This document shows, one piece after another, positions 36,788 through 47,900 of a stretch of DNA of 64,000 bases. Every line of letters begins with the position of its first letter. The stretch's first letter is position 1. Location of the stretch: contig JTDE01000192.1 in assembly GCA_014338405.1 (NCBI GenBank), forward strand, positions 274,046 to 338,045, in the 5' to 3' direction. The DNA comes from Paragonimus skrjabini miyazakii. Taxonomy: Eukaryota; Platyhelminthes; Trematoda; Plagiorchiida; Troglotrematidae. Made by a program: the position numbers and the translations under genes. The notes below the pieces were generated by a model that worked only from the letters and a program-made list of their open reading frames with translations, did no database searches and was not told the DNA's origin.

Positions 36788-37986
36788 GTAAGATGTGCAT
36801 TCTGATATTTCTCCATAGAGTTGCCATGGCTACGTCACCTGTTCCCCAATCGTGATCACAGCTGATCATGGCAGCGTCTGTTGAACGCACAATAACCCTT
36901 CCGGAGTTAATTATTTGCGAAACTCATTGAGTGCGCCTAACTCACACGGTTGTCTAATTTAGTGTGTCATAAATAATCCTACAGTTACTTCCATATCATT
37001 TGAATAGAACAGTCCAGCGACAACAATTACGATACGAACTCATTACACATATTGTCTTCAGTCGTAAACATGTGACTAACCCGAAAACAAAAAACAGTGA
37101 CTTAGTGGGGTTGACTGAATATACAATTTGATTTGAAAAGTTGGCGATACATCTAGAACCCACGAGAGACAATGATTGAAAATGAAGTGTTTCTGAGCGC
37201 ATATAAACTACTGCTGACATCTGATCAATGAGGCAATGTTTGTGCAGTCAGCAGTACTGTCAACGTTGCTGCAATGTGGATGTTGTAAACTTCAATCGAT
37301 AAGTGCCTGAGTAAACATGGCGTGTCCATACTTGAGCTGTGAGACCAACAGTAAATATGGTGTGTGTAGTTCGGTGAATCACTACAGATGAAACGCACTT
37401 GACGAGAATATGAAAAATGTAAAAACCTAGAAATAATGCCTCATCTTGTATTAAATACGGTCGATAGTTTATTTTTGATTAATTGTCCCAAAGAAAACTA
37501 TGCATGCCGTTTAAGTGAACACCAATGACATGACGCTTAATCAATTTTAAGTGTAAACATGGGGACGAAGTTTTGTTATTTATCACCCATTCCCATAGTT
37601 GTATACGAATTATTATACCAGCGCACAAAATCAAGTATGAATAGACTTGAATTGCAATAAAATGCTTTATGTTAAAGCCAGAGAAATGAAGTAAACAACA
37701 TCGTATAAGCTCAGAACCAATGTCTAATACTGGTATGCCTATTCCGTTGAATTGAGAGGGTGTCACTTGCCCCCGCTTTAATTACTTCGAGCATTGAAAG
37801 CTAACAGGTTTGGGTTGTTATCGATTTCTGCAATAGACCGGCTGACACAACTGGGTTTTGCCTATGGGGGTTACCTCCAGTGATTGTCTCCACACAAGTC
37901 GGTTGCTTCGTCTCATAGTTAGTCCAGTTTATTATACAATCGTCAATCTAATCAAAGGTTGTTAGTGGCTGGTGAGATAATTCACC
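36788..37986. other. Likely intronic; no repeat recognised
   Basis: Contains two AG-preceded short open pieces (36862-36930 and 37237-37299) in the phase needed to extend the preceding gene candidate; both run into a stop without a good donor. Confidence 0.3.
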
Positions 37987-38600
37987 TTGAACAACATTAG
38001 TCATAAATTGCCGTCGGTGTTGCAACACACCTATACAGCTACCCAACTACGCATCCTGCTAAGCACTAGGGGTTTGACTCTTCATAGCAGTGATACACAC
38101 TCAACCGATCAGTCTGTCTCCGACGTAATATACCAGTTCAATTGCAGTTGCACTAACGTTTACACAGGGAGGACAGATCGGCGTTTGTATCAGCGTATGG
38201 CGGAGCACATTCCTAAGTGGTTATCAATTGCAATCTCGATAAACGACCTACTGAATGTAACAAGCCCGAAGACCCCGGCTTCATCGACCGCCAAACACAT
38301 CTTAGCAGCCGGTCCTCTAGCTGCTTAAGATATTGTTACATAATCGCAACCCGAAACTGTTAGCGATTAGCGAGGCAATGCTCATCAAACAATATCGACC
38401 AGTTTTGTGTGCGCAGAAGGCGCTGGCGCAATCAATCTTCTTGCCGTGGAATTGACTGAACTATGAGAGTGTGCAAGATCAAAATTATGTCGTTGGTTCG
38501 TTCAATTGTTGATGCATTTCGCAGTTTGTATAAAATTTGCTAGTTTTACGTTGGCGACTGATGACAGTAAATCGAAATGTTAACATCTCGCGATATATCT
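37987..38600 (+). mobile_element. PLE endonuclease/C-terminal fragment
   Basis: Frame 37987-38328 carries the RT-to-endonuclease linker (TQLRILLSTRGLTL) and the GIY-YIG nuclease: VIYQFNCSCTNVYTGRTDRR, then EHIPKWL and a SSTAKHIL block. YTG stands in place of YIG/YVG; the Arg and Glu of the helix (RMAEH) are present. After a frameshift near 38330 the C terminus continues as NPKLLAISEAMLIKQYRPVL and ends IFLPWN at a TGA near 38455. The 3' untranslated part (38535-38600, GACTGATGACAGTAAATCG) matches the copy at 43-45 kb near 44840. No RT is present, so this is a 5'-truncated insertion. Confidence 0.88.
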
Positions 38601-39032
38601 TTTCTCTCTGTTTTGACTAAATGGATTAAGGGAACTCAATGTTTCAAATTTTCCAACATTGTTATTGGTTCGCGATTTGGGCGCTGTTATACTCCGACGA
38701 TGTAAAGATTTAGGTCAAATATTTTGCTGAAATCAAATGTAGTAAAAATCAACGGATATAAGAAATGAGCTTTTCCTCTACGCTTCTGCGACCGTGATAG
38801 CAACAGCTGTGAAACTGTTGTTTTGTAATATGAAGTGATTAGAAAGCTCTCGAACAATATAAGCCGAATGCTGTCCACAACGGACAGGGAAGGAAACGTG
38901 AATATCTGACGAAATGTTAGACGGGATGCAAGAAACCTACATTCCATCATTTTTTTTAGTTTTCTTTCGCAAGCACTGTTGTTGTTATCACTTGACTCTT
39001 GTCCACTTATAATGCTGAACATTTTCTTCCAG
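38601..39032. other. No gene recognised
   Basis: An antisense frame of 111 codons (38687-39022, -) has no domain. A short plus-strand open piece near 38850-38898 could be an exon but fits no phase in the neighbouring candidates. Confidence 0.3.
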
Positions 39033-39986
39033 CTGGGTTCTACATATGTATGGTCTTACCGGTGGAGACTTGGACTGCATTGTTTCCAGATTTGTTCGAA
39101 GTCATTCAGTGGGGTATTACACAGCACTTCTTGATCAGCTAAGCAAACTGGATGCTGCGCAACTCCACTCGTTCTATTGGATTGAGAAAGTCTTCGCGCA
39201 AGGCGAGAGAGGTGCTGAGTTTTGTTTTAATTCGAAGCCAGTCACTTCAATCCGGTAGGCTGTAGCTTAAATGAAACACGTGGTCATTCTTGATGTATGT
39301 AAAAGTGGTACGGTTTTAGCTGGGGCAAAGTGCCGTCTTCATGTAGTTCACATTTGGCGGTCGTTACACCAATGAAAATTTGAGCGCCTTACGCGAACAC
39401 ACACGGGTACAAGTTGTAATGATTAATACGTTCTTGCTGGACTCATCCATCTTCTCAACGTTGCAAGTGAAAGAAGTGCATCATACGGAGTAATATGACT
39501 ACTTCCGGAACAATCGAATAGTACAAAACTTCTTTAAGTGGACTATCACACTTGGTAAGACCTGCAGGTTTTAAAAACAACCGTTTCAACAACTCCGCGA
39601 TTTTGATTGAACTGACAGCCAGACATCAACAGCCGAGTGATGATTGACCTGAAATAGTTCGTAAACTTATCTAAACGATTGATACTGAATGTTCATCATC
39701 GTTACAATGAATTTATTGATTTCCGACTATTTTGAGGTTCGGCGCATCCTGTTTCATAGCTTTCCCTCTTTAAACGTAGAGGAATTTGGTATACAAATTG
39801 ATGTGTTTTACGGTGGAAAGTGAGTTCTACAATAATGGAACACATTACTCTCAATTTTATGTTTTCCATTATTCCTGTGTGTCGGCTAATACGTTACGTG
39901 TGGCCGCATGCCGTCCATCCTCTTTCTGGGTGTCTAGTTCTTTCACTGGTGATCAGGACGTTGCTGTCAGCAAGTCCTTTGTCTAG
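39033..39986 (+). CDS. Possible 3' end of a gene, three exons, unknown product
   Basis: Segments 39033-39254 (222 bases; acceptor ATTTTCTTCCAG, donor GTAGGC), 39760-39819 (60 bases; acceptor GCATCCTGTTTCATAG, donor GTGAGT) and 39938-39986 (acceptor CATCCTCTTTCTGGGTGTCTAG, stop TAG at 39984-39986). Each junction is in phase and all three acceptors have pyrimidine tracts, so this is one of the better-supported chains here. The first segment reads GYYTALLDQLSKLDAAQLHS followed by FYWIEKVFAQGERG; the second FPSLNVEEFGIQIDVFYGG; the terminus is SFTGDQDVAVSKSFV. No family recognised. Its upstream exon must leave two bases. It may be the 3' end of the candidate at 30.4-36.8 kb, with a PLE in the intervening intron. 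Confidence 0.35.
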
Positions 39987-42959
39987 TGAATAACGCAGTC
40001 TAATTATCGCGCGACCTTCTGCATGCATGGAGAATTTCGATGCTTGCTACACCATTGCTTATTAGTCACAACGTCTACGACGTAAACTGTAGACTTTCAA
40101 CATCATCCTGTCATACGAAAGGTATTTTGTAGATATCAAATTAGCAACTGCAGTTAACCATAAACCGACTAGGAAAATGAAGCAGATCACGTTTCCGCGG
40201 AAATTCTTACAACCGTTGAGGATATCTACTCTTACCTACGGACTCCACTGAGTGTGCGATAAACTTTGAATGGTTATCTGTACACAACTTGTTATCTTCT
40301 GTCATTCCAAATGATTTGTTAAATGGACCTATCAATCCCGTCGTTCACACGTATTCAGAATGAGAGCCTTCCGCTGTGCCGCACAGAGGGCTGCTTCACT
40401 TAAGGGCCGGCTGGGACAGACGACAGGTCTTAGGGTACGGTGGTGTCCTTGGTCGTTTTGTACATATTCTCGTACCTACGTGTTTCTATTCCAGCTAACT
40501 TAGAGAGATAGTGTGACGGCTATGGCCCAAGTCCCTTGACCGTCGACTGACGTGGTTGTGGAATGGTGTGAATAAACCCAACTTTCGTGGTAACAACTTA
40601 CATACGATCGATAATAATTTTCACATTCTATAATGCACATTCTATAATGCACACAGTCGATAAGTGTTCGGTTGTGAATTGACATATTGAAGCTATCCAA
40701 CCAACGTATTGCGTTCTTTTGTGCCCTATGTTGGTCACACTGACTGCGAACCCCTACATGGTACCCCGCTTAAACTAGAGAGGGAGGAAGTACAAGAAAG
40801 ATTTGAAAAGATGCATTTAAATCCATTGATTTTGTCTCAAAACTAATCGAGTCTAACAAAATAACTCACTGTTTCCCGTTCATTATTGCCCCTTGTTCGG
40901 ATCGATAAAATATCTAAGTGACGAGGTAGTATCTTGCCGAAACAGCATCGGTTTACATGTGAGTGAACCAAAGAAATCGCTGTTGACCCGTATTAGTTAC
41001 ATCCAATTACAGCTTAACGGTAACTGTTTTCGCCAGATTGATAGAATAGCTATCCGCTTGCTGTTATTTCTTGGGTTGGCTGGCATTTTCGTGGGCTAAC
41101 TCGACAATATAGTATTATAGAAGAAAAACGGATAAGCTCCAAATATATTGGGTCAATTTTGTGTTGTGGCAGAGAGACAGATACGAAAATAGCACTTCGT
41201 ATCGTCTGTCGCGCCCTGATAACTGCGTCGTTGCAATGAAGCAGTCACTGAAAAGTCGAAATGGTTGCAGTCGGATTAACTCACCGGTATATGTGTTTTT
41301 ATAAGCAGTTCGGAAACACCTCGAGCTTGCTTCAATCAACTACATACACCCAAACTTCATGTTTCTATCCTACCACACTCCTGTACAACTTATCTAAAGT
41401 CCGCCTTGCTTGCGAGCGCAACCACGAGAAAGTGGCTCATTTCATTTTTATCGATAACCTTCATTCTTCTACGTTATTTTATGTAATTCTGCTACCTTAA
41501 GACTACATCCTGTGAAAAGCATGCATGTTCGCTGAAAAATTAGACCTGAAAACTACTTCTGATAGCATTCAGTTGTTCTGGCTCAAAATTATTTGTCCGA
41601 TGATTTATTCATCATCCAATAATTTTTTTACGACCATTCTTGGAGCTTTAACCTTGACAGTTATTGCTCAGAATGTTATGTTCAAGAATTTTCAGTAAAT
41701 TCATACTGATGCAGAAGTTTATTTACTGCCGAAAATATCAGTGGTTTCTTCTCAGAATGTCCGCACGTTCAACCGCAGTAACTGCGATTTATTAATTAAG
41801 AGATCCTGGATGAAGAATCAGAAGCAAACGACGAAATCTGCATCAGCTTACGACGAATTCCAAAATGAACGTAATTAATTGGTAAACACTCAAGCATGCA
41901 CAATACAAACTTACTCGGCAGCCGAAAGTGGGTTTGCGTTTATTACTCAAAACACATGCTGAAATTAGCAAATATTTTATGAATATGTCGAACAAGTGAA
42001 ACATTAAAACCATGCGTTAGAATTGGTTTTACTTTCCATCCACAAACGACATTCGTATCCGAAAATATGATTTTTTTGTAAATTTCTGATGGCTTCAGAA
42101 ACAATCAAACTATCTCAAGTAGTGGTTTACAAATGCACAGTCCGTGGTATGATAAACTATACTGTCCACCGTAAGTGACTAACTAACTGTGTTTACTCAA
42201 CCAGTCAACTGAAAATACTTCCACATACAGGGTTGTGAAGCAACGGTCAAGGCTATTTGTTATAGTATAGTAGTCAGCGATGACTATATTTATGTTTGAC
42301 CAGATTACTGAACTCTGTCAGAAAAATTTCATAAAATATATTTCATTTAGAAGTTACTGATCGTACTTTAAATCTGCTGTTGAAAACTTACACGACGTAT
42401 AACATTTTATTAATGTTCAACATCTACTTCGAAATGAGCAGTCTTTCCGCATAGTTCATAATACTGTATCAGACAGAGAATGTGATTTCGTGGTTTCCAC
42501 TGTCTGTGCCAAACTGTCTACAGGAAGCTGTTTCCGCCTATGGTCATTTCCGACATGATTGTTTGTGATAGTTGTAATAGATAGAAGTAGGTTAATTAGA
42601 TTTAGATATTCACTCGCGAAAACGCCGAAACATTTCCAGTATTTAAGCAGGAAGTAGATTTTTAAAAATTATCAGTAGAAGTTCCGTGGAAATTTTTATA
42701 TTTCCTAATTTTGTGTTAAGTAGTAAATGAAAAATAAAGCGATTTCGATTGTTATAGTTCATTTGGAAAATTATCTTCGTCTGTATATGCACAGTTATTT
42801 TGTTGCCTGGATAGTACAGAGACGTTTTTAACTGTGCGCTCCTAACCAATCAACTGGGTTGAAGCCCAAAGTGCAATGGGGTTAACGTTTGAAGGTACTA
42901 CCTAAAATTGTCCAATTCTGCTTGTTGGATTAATAATCAACACGTAAATTTGAGAATTT
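39987..42959. other. No gene recognised; short tandem repeat
   Basis: Nothing assignable on either strand except a 14-base tandem repeat at 40622-40653. ORFs are short (79 codons at most). Confidence 0.4.
40622..40653. repeat. 14-base tandem repeat, 2.3 copies
   Basis: CACATTCTATAATG is repeated directly, followed by the first four bases of a third unit. Confidence 0.9.
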
Positions 42960-44880
42960 TGTCAGAATCATACTGAAGAATACTAGAACCAAGGTGCTGC
43001 ACAGTCTTCAAGGAACGTTTTCGCGTTCGGATAAAGAGTGTTTGCTCTCTACACATGGCTTGAAACACGTGCATTATCTATCGTCAGCTCAGTTTACACG
43101 AGCACAATTGGAAGTTCTAACCCTCGGACTAAAATGTAACATTCCTCCGAAAAGTTTCGACTGATTACAAACAAATGTGCACTTTGAGAACTGGTTTGAA
43201 CAAATAAAAGACTTCAGTCCAACGTAATACGAGGTTAGTCGATATTTCGCACCATTTTCTCACTTCATCTACCTGTCAGCAATACTATCTGATATCTGGA
43301 CATTATCAAGCTCTGAACCTACTGCAATAAATCAAACATGTGGTTTACCTTCACCCAGACAAAGGTTCCGGAAGAGTTATCATGAACAAGGCTCATTATG
43401 AGTCCAAAAGTACAGGTATCCCAGTGGACACACGAAAATTTCACATGGACAGTGCGACTGACAGCAACATTTTGATAGATAAACCGATCTCCAGAATGCT
43501 CCAAATCTTGCTATTTCATGGGTACGCATCGGAACTGCAATATAGACAAATGTAGCCAACCGAAACCCGTACACCCCAGTTAAGAGGTGCTCCGAAAACG
43601 CGAATGTGGTGTCCCGTTAAAGCCAATTCTGTGCATACCAGATAGCTTGTTGATATTCTTCATCCCATCCGTCAGATGCTTACCCCCACTATGTAAAAGA
43701 TTCCTTCGAACTAGTACAAACTTTATGGGGTGTATCGCTGAGTTCAAACAAGATGTATTTTATCGATGTTGATACCTCATTTAAAACGTTTCCCTTCGTG
43801 AAAGAGTTGACATTTGCGCGATTTTATTTCTCATCATAATTTACCTACTTGTCTCCCAGTTGATTATCTCAAGGAACTTTTATGTACTTTTATGTACAGA
43901 GAATATCCGTTTTGACTTTGCGGGATCATCTTATAAGCAAGTAGATGAGGTAGCAATGAGTAGTTCGTTGAGCCCAACACTTTACTTGCGTCCATCCCAG
44001 TCATTCTGTTTCTTATGGATAGATAGCAAACAACACTATTTTTCTGGACATTTAACTTACAAGACGACAGGATGGCTCACTACAACGCTCAGTGCACCGT
44101 AAGGCCACTTGGAGCGGTCAGTATTTGCAGTTTTCTTCTTTTGCATCAATTACTCACAAACGAGACCTGGTGCAAACCCTGCTTCATACAGCCCGGGAGA
44201 TCTGCACAGATTATTATATGTAAGGATGAGAGCAGGAAGTTAAGAAGGTGCTGCTTTCGAACTGAATCCACAGAAGTTCAACAATGTTCACAGCCAGAAA
44301 ATTACAGTCTGCTCCAACTCATGTATACCCTGTGGCTGAATTGCGGTTGTTACTCACAACTAGAAGTGTCGCTCAGCTCATTCATAAGGGTGACCTACTG
44401 AAACATTCTATCTCACATGTGATCTATCAGTTCATTTGTAGTTCCGGTGACGTCTATGTTGGCAAAACAGATCGGTACCTGTGACAAAGAATGGCTGAAT
44501 ATATGCCAAGTGGTTGATGAGGCCCATGATGCAACAGACAATGACAACAAGGCGACTGGGATGAAATCCGACTTCATCCATTGCAAAGCACACCATGGAA
44601 CCAGGTCCCGTTGTTGACCCTGCCAACTGGTTCCGTGTTGTTGGGTAGTCAGAATCCGAAATTTCTTGCCTTCTCCGATGCATTGTTAATCATTACTCGC
44701 CGTCCGGTCCTGCGTATGCATAAACCTTTGACTCACGCAGTCTGTCTGCCTTGGAATCGATAACAGTCATTGTTTAATGTAGAACCAATCGTTGCTATCC
44801 GCATGTCATATATATCCCAATGTTTTACGTTTCTGACTGAAGACAGCAAATTAAATGCTAACATCTCGCGACGTTGTCCT
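42960..44880 (+). mobile_element. Penelope-like element, long copy with internal deletion
   Basis: Left to right. N-terminal block at about 43070 (VHYLSSAQFTRAQLEVLTLG, then a stop and VHFENWFEQIKDFSPT). RT block 1 is PDKGSGRVIMNKAHYES (from 43355). Motif B region is LLCTENIRFDF and QVDEVAMSSSLSPT (around 43890-43990). Linker block is DGSLQRSVHRKATWSGQY (44068-44120), then THKRDLVQTLLHTAREICTD. Endonuclease is VIYQFICSSGDVYVGKTDRY (44419-44479), and the C terminus is FLAFSDALLIITRRPVLRMH...CLPWNR ending at 44763. The stretch between motif B and the linker is only about 80 bases, so the YVDD block of motif C is deleted. Several frameshifts and stops, including a TGA after KTDRYL and a 10-base tandem duplication at 43876-43895. 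The 3' untranslated region matches the 38 kb fragment. Confidence 0.88.
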
Positions 44881-46199
44881 CTATCGTTATTGCCGAATAC
44901 AGATTCGTTCGCCATCTCCAGTTGTCCGTGAGTTATTGACCGTGGGATTATGATGTATCTTATGGGTTGCTTGAAATATTGACTAATCCGAGAACGTTCG
45001 TTCGTTATTTTAATGTCAAATATTCCACTAGGCTTGCTTCTACATTACCCTATTTTCAATTTTCATCCATAAGCTTGCAGGTTTACCTGCCCTTCAAACT
45101 GAACGACAGCCATTTTGGTATTCAGTGTCACCTGTCACATTTATGTCTATCTCACTGTTCTATCTGTGCCGTCCGTCCACAGACCCAGAGTTAGAGTTGT
45201 TGTCTAGCCAACGATAGATGTCATTCATAGTCTCCAGGTTCACAAATATCAAACAAAACCGTGGTTTCCATACCAAGCGCAAACTGGAATTGCAGATTCA
45301 TGTTATTGGATGATTCGTCGCGCAGTATACAGTTAATACTTGTGATCGTCCATGTTCCCACTCTTTTGTCTATCGCCCAGCCATCGTCTGCACCTCCTGA
45401 TTCAGCTACCATGTCATCCGGTTTTTTTTTCAGACGCATGGTAAGGGGAAATTAGTAATTACTTAATTTGGTATATCAATCTGATTTCCTGGGGCCTAAC
45501 AGTCTCAATTCTCGAACCATTGAAGGTGAGGATTGCAGCACTGTAAATTGAGTCGGGAATCTGTTTACGAAGAAGCGTACGCCTGTTTTGGTCATATGAC
45601 CGGCTGTATTAGTGGCCGTCATCCATCTTTGGGAATCACCTATCAATTCCTTTTTAAAGGTACTCTTAGGTAGAATTTGAAGATGATATACAAACCTATT
45701 CACAGCTGGCCATGTTAAAACTGAATTCACGAACGATTAGGGTGTTTTCCATCCTTGATTCCAGGAGCAACTGGGTACTTACCAATGAAGTCAGCCACCC
45801 GTTACTACGTCGTAGACCAAAACCTCCCTACTCTCAAGCTGCATTGCACATCAGAGTCAAGGGAGTTTAGATTACAATATCAGTCGGTCAGGTGCCCCCA
45901 CTTCCACGAACTAAGGTAAATCAACCCACACTACTTACATTATCAAAAGTTATAAAATCCCTTTTGATCTTTGAACAGACTGTATTACCGCAAATTTCGT
46001 TCAAGTATTCTTGTTATTGAGTGCACTCAGTGGTCTCAAGTGAGCCCAAGAAGCAGGATAGAGGAAGTCCACAAATAGAAAGTCTACAGAAAACAAATAC
46101 AGTCTCGGTTTTTTATGAAAATGTTTGAGCGATTATTTTTAAGCATTTATTAACTGAAAATGGGGATATTGTTAACGTATTGTGATGGTATTTGCAACT
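44881..46199. other. No gene recognised
   Basis: Open frames exist on both strands at 45221-45730. The Lys run of the minus-strand frame at about 45420 is the complement of a strong plus-strand acceptor-like tract (poly-T then CAG at 45432), so neither reading can be preferred. Confidence 0.35.
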
Positions 46200-47900
46200 A
46201 CTAAGAAGCCACCCTCAACCGGTATCGGCTGCCCTCCATAGACTCAATTGATCAGCATAAATGGCTTGTCCGGAATTGTCGGTTGCATGCCATGGCCAAG
46301 TACGCAGCGACCGCTGAAGAACAGGTGTTTAGTGATCATCGAACTAACCACACCGGATGATGTTCCTGAATGCGCTCAGATAATTGCCATGTACAGCATG
46401 TTCTGCAGGAAAAAAGAAACCGTACAAACAGAAAGAGACAGCATGTATAGTCAGTGTGTCTTTCAGATGGAGAAACAAAATTGAAGTAGGAGTAAACCTA
46501 ACAAGTGACTGAGGATGTCGAAGTAGGCTTCATCAATATCTAATGAAATTCTTCCTGTTGTTCTCTGCAGTTGTATTTCCTTTGATCAGCAAATAATTAT
46601 GGGCAACCTTGTCGTCTACGGGTTGCATTATACGACTAGCATGTGCTTACGAATTAATTGATATGAATAGCCCCGTTCAATTAACACGCCAAGGTGAAAC
46701 AATTTTTCATTTTCCACAGTATTGCACTAGCATATTTTCACAGCTTCGTCTGTCAAAAATCTCACTGTGCTCCTTTATGATCTAAATGGTACACGTTATT
46801 ACCCGATATTCTTCAGTTTGTGTCGTGCCATCTTTGCAACGAAAATGAACACGTCAAAATGATATACCTGCTGGTGATGCAGGCTCTGAGGCAAATTGAA
46901 TATTGTTGTATGCAGAGTTGAAATGCATTCAAATTCCGCTGAGGCTTTACGATTCTTACTGCTCATAGATAATACCATCGACATAACGTTTATATGAAAT
47001 GAATGACTCTATGTGGCCGATTAACGAAATGCATACTTGCTGTACCATAAGTATATCATACTGATGAGTAGTAGAGGTTTTGGTTAATTTGAAGTTGAAC
47101 ACCACTCCCTTTGGAGCCAGTGAGAGTGAATCTCAAGTCTAGTGCTTCTTTGCGAAAGTAGCCTACTGGAATGTCTATGAGAATGCGACAGCTGCGACCA
47201 AATGTGGGTGATGTTCAGTTTAACATAAATGCATCTGTCAATAAACAGCCTAGTCACGATCCAGTGGTAACTCCGCTCTTCTTGAAAAATTCGAACTGCA
47301 TGTTGTTTATGTGACAACATAGCTTATCAAAATTAGCTCAGCTACCAGTACTCACCACACTGATTTCATTGCCCATAATGTCTGCCAAAAACCCAACTGT
47401 TCCATTTTATTAGATAATTATAGATAAAAGTCACACCAGGGGAGAAAGAAGAATCTTCCCTCCTGGGTTCCCTCTGGGTTTCGATAAACTCAAGAGAAGT
47501 TCTCAGTCTCTAGATAGCTACGCTTCTAAACCGTTCCAACAAACAGAACAGCCACTTGTACGTTTTATTACACGGAGAATTACGCATATCTGACACCGGT
47601 CGTAATGGTACTCCGTCTTTATGCGTCGTGGGTATCTTAAGAACTAAGGAATTACAGTAGCCACTGGTGGAATTCTTTCAAAAGTATCTGAATTAATCAG
47701 TCCTACATGGTTCGCGTACATCCGTTTTTCTGTTAATAACTTTCTGGTAGAAGCTGTTTTGTCATTTTCACTTATATACCCATTGATAGCGTATTCCTTT
47801 CATTTCCGTGAACAGCTTTATCTAAGATAACGATTCATGCACTCATTTTTAGGTTCAGATTCTGTAATATTCTTGTTCCACCCAAAAGACTATTGTGCAG
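46200..47900 (-). mobile_element. Penelope-like element, long degraded copy
   Basis: Right to left. RT block 1 at about 47870-47780 (IVILDKAVHGNERNTLSMGI). Block 2 near 47625-47560 is THKDGVPLRPVSDMRNSPC. The motif B region near 47310 is NMQFEFFKKSGVTTGS. Motif C near 46985 is RYVDGII, with the second catalytic Asp replaced by Gly, followed by AYNNIQFASEPASPAGISF. The endonuclease near 46390-46345 is LSERIQEHHPVWLVR, then a stop and SSAVAAYLA. Order and spacing match a single PLE insertion. Many stops and frameshifts. The 3' end below 46240 is not recognisable. The endonuclease resembles the 16 kb and 19 kb copies (EHHP.WL) more than the 38 and 44 kb copies. Confidence 0.85.

Noticed and set aside
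45221..45730. Two minus-strand frames that at first looked like adjacent exons
   Set aside because: The Lys run of one is the complement of a poly-T/CAG acceptor-like tract on the plus strand, and no splice pair joins the two frames convincingly.
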